NCBI GenBank assembly: GCA_001247695.2
Contig: LGRX02035301.1
Location: 1 to 25,904 of the forward strand
Direction: 5' to 3'
Origin: Cymbomonas tetramitiformis
Taxonomy: Eukaryota; Chlorophyta; Pyramimonadophyceae; Pyramimonadales; Pyramimonadaceae
Length of the DNA: 25,904 nt
A model generated the notes under the pieces. It was not told where the DNA came from. It saw only the letters and a list, made by a program, of their open reading frames with translations, and searched no databases. The translations under genes and the position numbers were made by a program. Below are positions 7,301-13,721 of this stretch, piece by piece (the stretch's first letter is position 1; each line of letters starts with the position of its first letter).

Positions 7301-9206
7301 CGCTCGAATCTACTTCGACCACATCTGGAAATTACATGGCACCCCTATGAAGATTGTCTCTGACCGCGACCCTCGTTTTCAGGATGCTATGTGGAAGGAA
7401 TTGATGAGACTTATGGGAACTAAAGTGGCCTCCACCACGCCTTACAACCCTCGTTCGGACGGACAAGCTGAACATACCAACCGCGTGGTAGAAGACATGC
7501 TAAGGTCCTTCGTAGGCAGCAATCCAGAGGACTGGGATTTGTGGTGTGCCAACGTAGAGTTCGCCATAAACGATACGCGGAGCGATGTAACCGGCTTTAC
7601 CCCGTTTGAGTTGGTCTTGGGGCACTCGCCTATGTCGCAACTGGACTTGTTCCTGCAAGCGGCTGCTGGACAACACTCCAAGCGTAAGGGTGGAGAAGGT
7701 ACGGCACACGAGATGGCTAGTAAATTCGCGGCTCAACTAGAGGACGCCCGCACTAAGCTAGAACTGGCACAGCAACGCCAGCGACATCAGTTTGACCAGC
7801 GTCACACCGCCAAATCCTTTCAGTTGGGAGACTTGGTCTGGGTAGATGCCAAGCATCTCACGGAAAATATCATGAACCGCGAATCCTTCAGGAAGCTGGG
7901 ACCTCGCTGGCACGGGCCCTTACCCATCACCGAGAGGTTCTTCAGCGACCAGCAGCGAGAGCTACCCGAAATTGACAGAGGTGCTCCGGTGGCTTACCGG
8001 CTCAAGTTACCCCCTAAATGGCGTATCCACGATGTTTTTGCGCAGCATCGCCTCAAGGAATACCGCACCGCGGATGAAGCCTTTGCGCTGCGTCGACAAA
8101 TACCTACTCCTGCCAAGGTTCTCGTGGATGGACAATCCCAGACCCATGTGTCTAAGATTCTGGCTCGAAGAGTGAAACCTATGAAAGGAGGCAAGGAAGT
8201 AGAAGAATTTCTGGTTCGCTGGACTGGGTACTCTAATGCTCATGACTCCTGGAAGACCCGTGAGTCGTTGAACTACGGGGGTGAACTCGAACAGCTCACG
8301 GAGTTCGAACAACTGAGACTATCACGAGAAGGACAAGCCCGGGAAAAAGCCTTACAGGAGGTCAGAATGCAGCGGAAGCAAAGGCGGGAACGCGTCGGAG
8401 CTTTAACTTTCCTGGACACCTCTGATGAAGGAAAACTCACTTCTCTGGACAACTGCCTACCTTGGGAACAATACTGTCGCTCCGCTGACGCCTTTGTGAC
8501 GCATCTAGCTCTTCTGGGCTCTGGGGTCTCGACACGCGAGTTGCGACTACTAGTCCTTTTCAGTGGTACAGGAAGTGTGGAGAGAAGTTTCATGTCATGT
8601 TATCCGAAGAGCACTGTGGTCACCGTCGATCATGATCCTCGCTGGCAACCTACCTACGCTGAGAAGGTTCAGGACTGGGACTTCAAGCGTTACGCACCTG
8701 GTTACTTTGACGTCATCTGGGCTAGTCCACCGTGCACCGAATACAGTCAGGCTAAGACCACTGGGGTGCGACAACTGCGACAGGCTGATGCTTGTGTACG
8801 ACGAACGCTCCAAATTTTTGACTTTCTCAAACCCCAGCATTGGTTTATGGAAAATCCGATGGGCAGGTTTCCCTTTGCGCTGCGATTTCGACCCGTAGTT
8901 CGCCGGTTACCTACCCCGTTGTATTGCTCTTACTGTATGTATGGTACTGGCTATCGCAAGCCTACTTGCATCTGGACGCAGTCGCCTCCTCCAGTGGATC
9001 TACGGTACTGCACGATGGATACTCCTTGTCTTCACCAACAGACTCTGGGATCACATCCGGAAACTGCTCAACTGGGACCTCATCCAGGGCAACAAGGAGC
9101 GGGAGTTTCCACTGCTGTATACCCTCTGCCCGCTGGATTGCTTCGTCAACTCTTCGAGCACCTGTTCGATCAGAAAAGCATATCACGCATCCATACGCAT
9201 GGCTGA
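4110..9206 (+). CDS. pol: Pol polyprotein: RT, RNase H, Dam-like MTase, integrase, chromodomain, C5-MTase
   Basis: Copies the element RNA, integrates the cDNA and probably carries methyltransferase activity. Open from 4110 (after TAG 4107-4109), in the -1 frame to pro; there is no convincing own ATG near the start, so a frameshift is expected. RT: first catalytic Asp in SSFDAVDG at 4749, FLDD box at 4929-4940 (Phe replaces the common Tyr). RNase H: QTDASG with Asp at 5394, GDHKPL near 5590, and a VPDALSR end near 5730. Dam-like domain 6207-6653. Integrase: HX6H at 6966 and 6987, CX2C at 7077 and 7086, catalytic D 7176, D 7362, E 7470, with exactly 35 residues between the last two. Chromodomain 8148-8312 (RWTGY, then W). 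C5-MTase about 8541-9185. The two methyltransferase inserts are the odd feature. Confidence 0.95.
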   Translation, partial: PYTQRRENRDGSGTDGNVISGSSDQGDQILSAQICGNGQCRDTPRHLSGLCDTSGRDFDVISGGHQREFGGPFNLPEWRKKFQKLIESFSPRVIREALPNFDALRKDEVAHVRLQEGWNGNAPAKRPYKMSMVELTQLRERLDELLSKGYIRPSSSPFAAPVLMVPKPGKPEVLRMLCDFRAINSLTVKDKYPLPDIQQLFDSMHGAKYFSSFDAVDGFWQMAMASEDVEKTAFTSPYGSYEWLVMPMGLTNSPSCYQRRMQRALGHLPFVRIFLDDCILFSNTLEEHLSHLQQFLEVCENQGIYLKESKCQLLQTQIRFLGHVISREGSQPQHDKLAAIRDWPALENATHVRQFLGLAGYYRRYMLGFSEVAQPLTQLTKGDVAWLWGPMQRWAFEEIKKALCSSPTLALPDMKAAAEGRHPFVVQTDASGVALGGVLMQDVGNGLQPIAFESRQFNGAEQNYHAGERELCALHHCTTQTWRHYLIWTEFQLQGDHKPLVWLMAPGQPLSRRQARWYMDLVEVGVPEMEYIPGALLWVPDALSRRPDYKEISAREGLVEAGFVHPVTGKPQRPPSAADTASKFRPAAGKESRQGRAPLGVVDPNKLKERKSNSAKTKEPEPVLAYSGTLTWMDSPQLWMDALHTLQLAETGYEKATLAVQTRSGKLTASSPPSPRKTPVDYSATPKCSEASTRLLEPSDRQDWKFRADMFDFLSQEYGPFEVDACCDLGGKNRQVNRYWTDCLKENWRGLNVWCNPPFSSNHLTIEAVPRKYVEEWRLDPENTSALFVLPDFQSRMPQWRQLFRAAGMRVEYIIPTHDAQGEPVQMFAAPDGALLDLPWPLLVVYAPPARQRVKRERKTSSPPPIVRTGEAASVRDLHQQISGGQFLKALQAEYGRPGPLQTLRKEIQEAPHQRTRDFCVVGDVLWRVSAGRYQLVLGEDSPLREVVLQEAHASVSAGHAGRDKTLERVLRRFWWKGAAEDVGRWVSSCTICQAVRPRNSYPDGLLNPHTIPTRLWQVVSVDFVTGLPVTARNHDAFATFTCKLSKMVHIIPLNFQDSSSEVIARIYFDHIWKLHGTPMKIVSDRDPRFQDAMWKELMRLMGTKVASTTPYNPRSDGQAEHTNRVVEDMLRSFVGSNPEDWDLWCANVEFAINDTRSDVTGFTPFELVLGHSPMSQLDLFLQAAAGQHSKRKGGEGTAHEMASKFAAQLEDARTKLELAQQRQRHQFDQRHTAKSFQLGDLVWVDAKHLTENIMNRESFRKLGPRWHGPLPITERFFSDQQRELPEIDRGAPVAYRLKLPPKWRIHDVFAQHRLKEYRTADEAFALRRQIPTPAKVLVDGQSQTHVSKILARRVKPMKGGKEVEEFLVRWTGYSNAHDSWKTRESLNYGGELEQLTEFEQLRLSREGQAREKALQEVRMQRKQRRERVGALTFLDTSDEGKLTSLDNCLPWEQYCRSADAFVTHLALLGSGVSTRELRLLVLFSGTGSVERSFMSCYPKSTVVTVDHDPRWQPTYAEKVQDWDFKRYAPGYFDVIWASPPCTEYSQAKTTGVRQLRQADACVRRTLQIFDFLKPQHWFMENPMGRFPFALRFRPVVRRLPTPLYCSYCMYGTGYRKPTCIWTQSPPPVDLRYCTMDTPCLHQQTLGSHPETAQLGPHPGQQGAGVSTAVYPLPAGLLRQLFEHLFDQKSISRIHTHG
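6207..6653 (+). other. Dam-like N6-adenine methyltransferase domain inside Pol, between RNase H and integrase
   Basis: About 150 residues that fit the phage-type Dam family (PF05869 type) by pattern: an aromatic start (DRQDWKFR), then FEVDACCD at 6270-6293, a YW aromatic pair, NVWCNPPFSS with the NPPF catalytic tetrad at 6375-6386, then a hydrophobic strand ALFVLPDF and a closing strand LLVVYAP. NPPF/NPPY is the motif IV signature of amino-methyltransferases that act on adenine N6. The Asp-Ala-Cys motif stands where the family has its Asp-x-Ala-Ala. A glycine-rich SAM motif is not obvious, as is usual in this short family. It might be catalytically active on element cDNA or only structural. 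Assignment rests on motif order, not on a search. Confidence 0.75.
8541..9185 (+). other. C5-cytosine DNA methyltransferase domain at the C-terminus of Pol
   Basis: A compact C5-methyltransferase of about 210 residues follows the chromodomain. Motif I FSGTGS (8559-8576) forms the SAM-binding loop. A VDHD acidic strand end follows. FDVIWASPPCTEYS carries the catalytic Pro-Pro-Cys of motif IV (8727-8735). MENP (8847-8858) is motif VI with its catalytic Glu. YRKPTCIW stands for motif VIII. A YPLPAGLLRQLF segment near the end resembles the closing Pro-x-x-Leu helix of such enzymes. The target recognition region is very short compared with Dnmt1 or bacterial Dcm, as in small phage and protist enzymes. 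All catalytic signatures are intact, so activity is plausible. Fusion to a chromodomain could place methylation at chosen chromatin. Confidence 0.88.
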
Positions 9207-9271
9207 TCTGTGTCTGGATCTTAGCTGCTGTACAAATGACTCTGAGTTATCATCTCTTTGTACTAACAAGC

Positions 9272-9286
9272 TAAGAGGGGAGGAGT
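9272..9286 (+). promoter_or_regulatory. Candidate polypurine tract of the Ty3/gypsy element
   Basis: Apart from a T at 9272, an uninterrupted purine run AAGAGGGGAGGAG ends at 9285, followed by TTGTGCCAGGG. Second-strand synthesis of LTR elements starts from such a tract directly upstream of the 3' LTR, and LTRs begin with TG, so an LTR could start at 9287 or 9289. If so, the next ORF lies within the LTR. A second, weaker purine-rich stretch ends at about 10332. Confidence 0.55.
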
Positions 9287-9338
9287 TGTGCCAGGGAACA
9301 ATAGCCCGGCCAAGCCATTCGATTGGCATATTGTATTT

Positions 9339-10337
9339 ATGCATACTGGGGCAGTGAGATGGCAATGGGCTCGGAAGGGGACTCCCGAGCCATTGACTTC
9401 GTACTATGGGGAGCGAAAGCCTGGACTTGATTATAGCTGGCAGCATATTATCGTACACCCTTCTGGTGCGCTACGCCGCTGGGAGCGTAATAGGGGCGGC
9501 GGCTGGTTTCTAGAAGACGCCACTCAGTTGAAGGCGCCGGTAGCGCCATTCTCATTACCGATTAGCCGCGTTGGGATCGCGTACTGGAATCCGACGATTG
9601 TGATTGACGATGACGAATATCATGGAATTCCCTACAAGGGGCGTAAGCCTACACACTCAGCGTCTACGAACAGTGAAGATTCGGGTACAGGCGCTGTGTC
9701 CTGGAGTAAGGAGAAGTTACCAGATTCTGATGACAATGATGACGCAGGTGTCACTAACAGTAAGGAGAAGCTACCAGATTCGGATGACAAAGATGACGCG
9801 GGTGTCATATATGACATGGACACTGCCAGTCCGAAATGGGAGCCAACTTCGCCTGAATATGATGACACCGAGGATGACGTCAGCGAGTTCGATGACTTGG
9901 TAGCTGACGATGCTGAAGAACAAGCTGAAGCTCGAAGGTTGAAGAGACTGGGACTGCAATTGATCATGGATGAGAAGGGTGAACTTCACTGGGTACCAAA
10001 GGGCACCTCCCCGACCTCACCTGTTCAGCCCGATGATCAGCCTATTACCGAGCAGAAGTCTGAGGCCATATCTGAGGATGCCCCAGCCTCTGTGGTGGAG
10101 ACTGTTCATGCACCACCGAAGAAACCTTATGGGTCAGATACTGGATTGACTTCAATGGGTGAGAATAAGGCTGGGGTGTCTGAAGAGACGAAGAGGCAAC
10201 CTAGGAAATATCCGAGATGTTGGACACATGAGTATATAACTCAATTGAAGTATTCCATAAGAAGTGACAGTGATGAAGAAGAAGGGCTTGACGTGGCTCC
10301 TCGTAGGAAGAAAGCAAAGATCAGCAAGGGACAATGA
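9339..10337 (+). CDS. Accessory acidic ORF downstream of pol, unknown function
   Basis: I do not recognise this protein. From the first in-frame ATG (9339) it has 332 residues; the frame is open from 9267. The N-terminal third has two copies of a short Trp motif (hydrophobic strand, Gly-Ala, hydrophobic, Arg, x, Trp, then Arg/Lys-Gly), near 9325-9390 and 9440-9510, and a third, looser copy near 9955-10000 (LIMDEKGELHWVPKGT). The middle is very acidic, with an 18-residue tandem duplication (period 54 bp, 9705-9812) built on SKEKLPDSDD. The end has a basic RRKKAK cluster that could be a nuclear localisation signal. It is in the same orientation as pol, 132 nt after it, so it is probably an element accessory gene. 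Envelope is unlikely, as no membrane segment is seen. Confidence 0.65.
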   Translation: MHTGAVRWQWARKGTPEPLTSYYGERKPGLDYSWQHIIVHPSGALRRWERNRGGGWFLEDATQLKAPVAPFSLPISRVGIAYWNPTIVIDDDEYHGIPYKGRKPTHSASTNSEDSGTGAVSWSKEKLPDSDDNDDAGVTNSKEKLPDSDDKDDAGVIYDMDTASPKWEPTSPEYDDTEDDVSEFDDLVADDAEEQAEARRLKRLGLQLIMDEKGELHWVPKGTSPTSPVQPDDQPITEQKSEAISEDAPASVVETVHAPPKKPYGSDTGLTSMGENKAGVSEETKRQPRKYPRCWTHEYITQLKYSIRSDSDEEEGLDVAPRRKKAKISKGQ

Positions 10338-10802
10338 AATCAACTGTCTTGATTAGGATTGTCCAAATGCAGATTCTCTGATTAGGATTTGTATAGGTGG
10401 CAGATGATGATATGCCAGCCGACATGGGACAGATCGATTAGAGAATATGAACTGCGCGCCTTGAAAGTATAAGACTTGAATATTGCCCATTTGGAGGCGG
10501 TTCTAACTTGAAGTAACTATTTGGAGGAGCTGTTGCTCAACCTGTTAATTTACTGGTCAATCTTTCCTGCCATAAAGATATTGCAATTGCTTGAATTGTA
10601 GCCTTGTTCACAGTTAACGATGGAGTTAAGCATTGAGGCATCGGTTGCTCTCCGTGTTCAGCAAGCTAGCTAAGTTAGCTAGTCAGGAAGCACACCATAT
10701 CTTTTAACAGAGGAGGCGCCATGTTGGACGGAATGATGCCCACCGCACGGGGCCCCACGAACACTGTTCAACACTGTTCCACAGTCGTCAGTTCGTCGGG
10801 GT
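10338..10802. other. Non-coding stretch, possible 3' LTR or trailer of the Ty3/gypsy element
   Basis: No ORF is supported. The stretch holds a direct repeat TGATTAGGATT (10350 and 10379), a repeated ATTTGGAGG (about 10489 and 10521) and TATA-like GAAAGTATAAG near 10465. These would suit LTR promoter sequence, but the matching 5' LTR lies outside the window, so no border can be set. GCTAGCTAAGTTAGCTAG near 10668 is an imperfect palindrome. Confidence 0.4.
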
Positions 10803-11567
10803 TTAGCAACTAGCAAGGCTCTGAGCGGTATTCCCTGACCGGCCTGAAATCGTGCCGCGAATAATCGCGCGAATTGGCGTATTTTGAACCTCGACGAATA
10901 GTCGCGATTGGCAATTTGCAGGACCCAGACAGTCATCATCTTCCTCAGTGTCGATCCCACTCTCATCATCACTTTCATCTTTATGAGCAAGTTGGTATGC
11001 TTTCACGATCCCCTCGGTACTGGGTCGCAGGAAGCCGTATTGCCAATTATGGCGGATGAACATGTAGGCTTCAAGCATCTCCGCGCCAAGTGCACCAGCA
11101 TGGAAATCTGCCAGCAAGCTTCCCGCGCCGCTGAACACCTGTTCCACATTAGCCGAGGCCGCTTTCTTGGATGCGCATTCTGCAAAGAACAAAGTTGCAT
11201 GGATTGGCAATTGAGCTTCACGATCACAATAAAAGTTCAACACGCGAAACTCGTGTGTTGTCGGGTCCCAATACGACGAACGTCTGCCCGTGCAGTCGGA
11301 CATACACTTGTGAAGAGCCCCTTCTCAAGTCTGAGCTTCTCGTTCAAGATGACCTCCGAATCTCCAGTACGAGCTTCACGTGGTTCAGCTGAGGCGGAGT
11401 ATGCAGAAGCAAGTTCCCCAAGGGTCCTCTGGCGCTTATTACTCGGAGCACCTCCGCCACTTGCAAGAACATCATCGCCCCCAACAACTGCACTTTCCCC
11501 CGCCGCCTGACACGAAGCCGACTCAATAGGGGTAAAGAGCGTTTTGAACGGCTATTTCTTCCCGCGA
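10803..11567 (-). pseudogene. hAT-family transposase C-terminal relic
   Basis: The minus-strand frame 11303-10803 holds the hAT dimerisation region: a YWDP segment, then KKAASANVEQVFSGAGSLL, then a leucine/aromatic helix ending MFIRHNW. Ser-x-x-Val-Glu-x-x-Phe-Ser is the best conserved stretch of hAT transposases (Dimer_Tnp_hAT type). An acidic tail DESDDESGIDTEEDDD follows. Upstream on the minus strand, a second frame from about 11567 to 11300 looks coding (starts near PFKTLFTPIESA, later GAPSNKRQRTLGELASAY), but it is in another frame and has no ATG. So the gene is frameshifted or has lost an intron border, and its N-terminal DDE part is absent. No terminal inverted repeats were found. I call it a dead fragment. 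Confidence 0.75.
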
Positions 11568-12035
11568 TGGAGGGGACGAGAACATGAGCTAACCTGAAAG
11601 CGTAAGGCCTCGGTCTTCGCAGAGTTATGGGCAGTGCCGAACTGTCGACATGCGTGTGGAATACTCTACACCCGTGGATGCAAAATTCCTTAGCGCGATC
11701 TTCCGCATCCATGCCATTGAACCAATGGCCAGGAATATTTATCTTCACATTCAAATCTGCCTGCTCTTGACCTGGATATTTTTTTCACGATTTCGCACGG
11801 CAGCGACAACTGAATTGAGGTTTTTTTTATGTTGGCCGTCATTTTCGATAGTCCCTAGGAAAGGATAGGCTTGTCTACTTGTGCGCTTGTCACAATTTAG
11901 AATTATGGAGTTGCTTCTTACTAGCGAACAAACCATTATTTATCTCAAGGGAATGGTTCATACATATGATATATTTAATATCAGATACTCTATGCTTCTT
12001 GCTGGACACGCACACACGACCCACATAGATTCCGT
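11568..12035. other. AT-rich spacer, nothing recognised
   Basis: The stretch has short homopolymer runs (for example T8 at 11821-11828) and no ORF with coding character. Overlapping short frames on both strands show no family motif. Confidence 0.5.
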
Positions 12036-12038
12036 GTG

Positions 12039-13037
12039 TCACAGTGTTTTCCCCTTTCGAACACGCACATCACGCCACGCAAGACGCCAACGCCATCCGC
12101 CAAGTCCCATTTGACGCCCGATCCGACGGAGGCGGCTCTGGGAGATCTTAGGACCCGATGGGGACGGGCACGCCCGGAGCCTGCGATCTTCGTGATCCAT
12201 CGGATACGGAGCCTGGAAATATCCGGCTCCGACGGGCACGGTATTCGTCGGATCCTGAGATCTTTGGGATCCATCGGAGACGGAGCCTGGACTTCCCGAG
12301 CTCCGATGGAGACGGTTCCCCATCGGATCCTGATGAAATTCGGACCCGTCGGAGACGGACGCTGGGAAAGTTGACGACCCGGCTACGGGTCCCGGGTTAA
12401 GCCCGTACCCGTTGTCGACACTGTTAAGTAGTGCTGGGGCGTGGCCAGGTCGAGTGGCGGTGAGGACACGGGTCAGGGCGTCACGGAACCGCTTGAAGAC
12501 AATGTCGCCGCCCGCGGTGAGAAAGTTCAATTGGAGTTCTCGTTGTTGTTGACGCTCGTGAATATCCGTGAGGGCGTAGTAGGCGGTCTTCAACTGCTTC
12601 AGAAGTGGAGTGACGTCAGGGGTAGCGGAGCGGGTGTTGTAGGCGCTCGTGTTGTCGTCCATGATGTGCTTGATCTTGGTTGGAGGAAGTGGTTGGCCAT
12701 CTCGATGTTCCAATGGCGTTACTTCTGGAATAGTGTCCAATTCCTTGGTGGCGTCAAACATCTTGTCCGAAGTAATTACGACTGAAGATGGCGTCGAAGA
12801 TGAAGTAGTTCTACTCGCCGCAGTGCGAGCCAGTAAGGTGGCGTTGACGCACTCGTCTCGGACTTTGATTAAGTCGTTGATGATGGTCTCGTTGAGTTGG
12901 TTGATGTCGTTGAGTTCCTCCTTCGTGACGTAGTTCTCGTGGATCTCGTCGGATTGGGCAGATGAACGCCGAAATGCTGATCCAAGTGAAGCGACGGTGG
13001 TGGCGAGCTCAGCCACGTTGGCGGTGAGGGCATGGAC
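12039..13037 (-). pseudogene. 3' part of a coiled-coil gene broken by the LTR element
   Basis: The minus-strand frame runs from the LTR border at 13037 to a stop at 12039. The first 200 residues look like real protein: a heptad-rich stretch (VTKEELNDINQLNETIINDL near 12935-12876) predicts a coiled coil, followed by a Ser/Thr linker and a second helical region (LLKQLKTAYYALTDIHERQQ near 12613-12554). From about 12420 down the frame passes into the degenerate repeat, which probably replaced the original C-terminus. The frame has no start of its own: its N-terminal 54 codons lie at 19965-19804, beyond the 6.8-kb insertion. Function is not recognised; a Gag-like protein of another element is possible. 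Confidence 0.65.
12110..12420. repeat. Degenerate GATCC/CGGAGAC-rich repeat tract
   Basis: Two clear copies of a unit (GATCTTYGKGATCCATCGGA followed by KACGGAGCCTGG) start near 12184 and 12260, about 76 bp apart, and weaker fragments (CATCGGATCCTGA, CCGTCGGAGACGG) continue to about 12360. The right edge is marked by nested inverted repeats of ACGGGT/ACCCGT at 12384-12412. On the minus strand this edge reads TGTCGACAACGGG, which could be an LTR-like terminus. The tract is read through as the low-complexity C-terminus of the broken minus-strand gene. Confidence 0.6.
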
Positions 13038-13279
13038 TGCTGGACTTCGGGTTTAGGCTTAGTTATTATGGGCTCTGACTAGCCCCTAGCCTGACCCTGC
13101 TTCCGTATCGTGTCCGTGACATCCTAGCACTGTACTGTACAGTAGTACAGTACAGTAGTACAGTCTTTGTTTCACTGTCTGGGTTTCCGAGAGCATAAAG
13201 CCTCGGCCAGACACTAGTTATGGATTATCTGTTTGATCTCAGCGAGCTTAGCCGGACAGTAGGATCTGTCTTTCTCGCA
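13038..13279 (+). repeat. 5' LTR of the gag-only element
   Basis: TG...CA bounded, 242 bp, nearly identical to the 3' copy at 17690-17724 plus 19594-19801. It contains a dense palindromic cluster of ACTGTAC/GTACAGT words at 13130-13163, which could bind a dimeric regulator. GAGAGCATAAAG near 13190 is a weak TATA-like site. Confidence 0.93.
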
Positions 13280-13291
13280 GGTTATGGCCCG
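13280..13291 (+). promoter_or_regulatory. Primer binding site, internal initiator-tRNA type
   Basis: GGTTATGGCCCG directly follows the LTR's terminal CA. GGTTATGG is complementary to the conserved anticodon-loop stretch CCAUAACC of eukaryotic initiator methionine tRNA. Drosophila copia and Ty5 prime from this internal half-tRNA site rather than from the tRNA 3' end. Complementarity is incomplete beyond 8 nt (one G fewer than in GGTTATGGGCCC). Confidence 0.7.
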
Positions 13292-13721
13292 CACCGGCTT
13301 TCCGGTGATTCTGATGGCACAGCGCCTTGCTGTTGCCATGTTCGGCTAAGTAGGACGTAGGAGGGGTTGAGCGCCCACTTGGGCGGTGGTGTATTGTTCC
13401 CACGGTATGGCCTTTTAGCATGGCAGTGATGGCGGCACGCGTTGTGCTCGCCTTCGCTGCGCAGGAGATCAGCAGTTGGTGACGGATTGTTTTTTTTACA
13501 GCAGTATCGTCGCAGCGAGAGTTGATTTGTTTCGTGCGCCACTGGCTCTGGCGAGGTCGTTCCACGCGTGACATATTTTGGCCGCTCTCATTTTGCTTAC
13601 GACCTGTGACTTTCGTTCTGTGATCTCTTATTCTGCTGAGACTTCTACACACTGTCTGGCCGCTGTGGGTTATCTTATACCGCCACCCTCACTAGCTCAA
13701 CTCTTCCGTTGTCTCTTTATC

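Larger units (their letters stand above)
1..10337 (+). mobile_element. Ty3/gypsy chromovirus LTR retrotransposon with two methyltransferase domains (5' end cut by window)
   Basis: The plus strand carries, in order, gag with a zinc knuckle, an aspartic protease, reverse transcriptase, RNase H, a Dam-like methyltransferase domain, integrase, a chromodomain and a C5-cytosine methyltransferase domain, then a polypurine tract and one more ORF. RT-RNaseH-IN order with a chromodomain defines the chromovirus branch of Ty3/gypsy (Metaviridae). The main frames stay open for over 9 kb and the catalytic residues of protease, RT, integrase and both methyltransferase motifs are present, so the copy looks young. 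The 5' LTR, primer site and gag start lie left of the window, so LTR identity and target duplication cannot be tested. The right border is uncertain: either LTR begins after the tract at 9272-9286, or it lies beyond 10337. Confidence 0.93.

Noticed and set aside
11344..11754. Minus-strand frame of 136 residues
   Set aside because: It lies over the hAT relic in a different frame from the one with protein-like composition and has no family motif.
12039..12374. Plus-strand ORFs in the GATCC-rich tract
   Set aside because: Low-complexity reading of a repeat, antisense to the broken gene's tail.
13248..13652. Minus-strand ORF over the leader of the gag-only element
   Set aside because: It starts in the untranslated leader and crosses the primer site and LTR end on the antisense strand; no motif.
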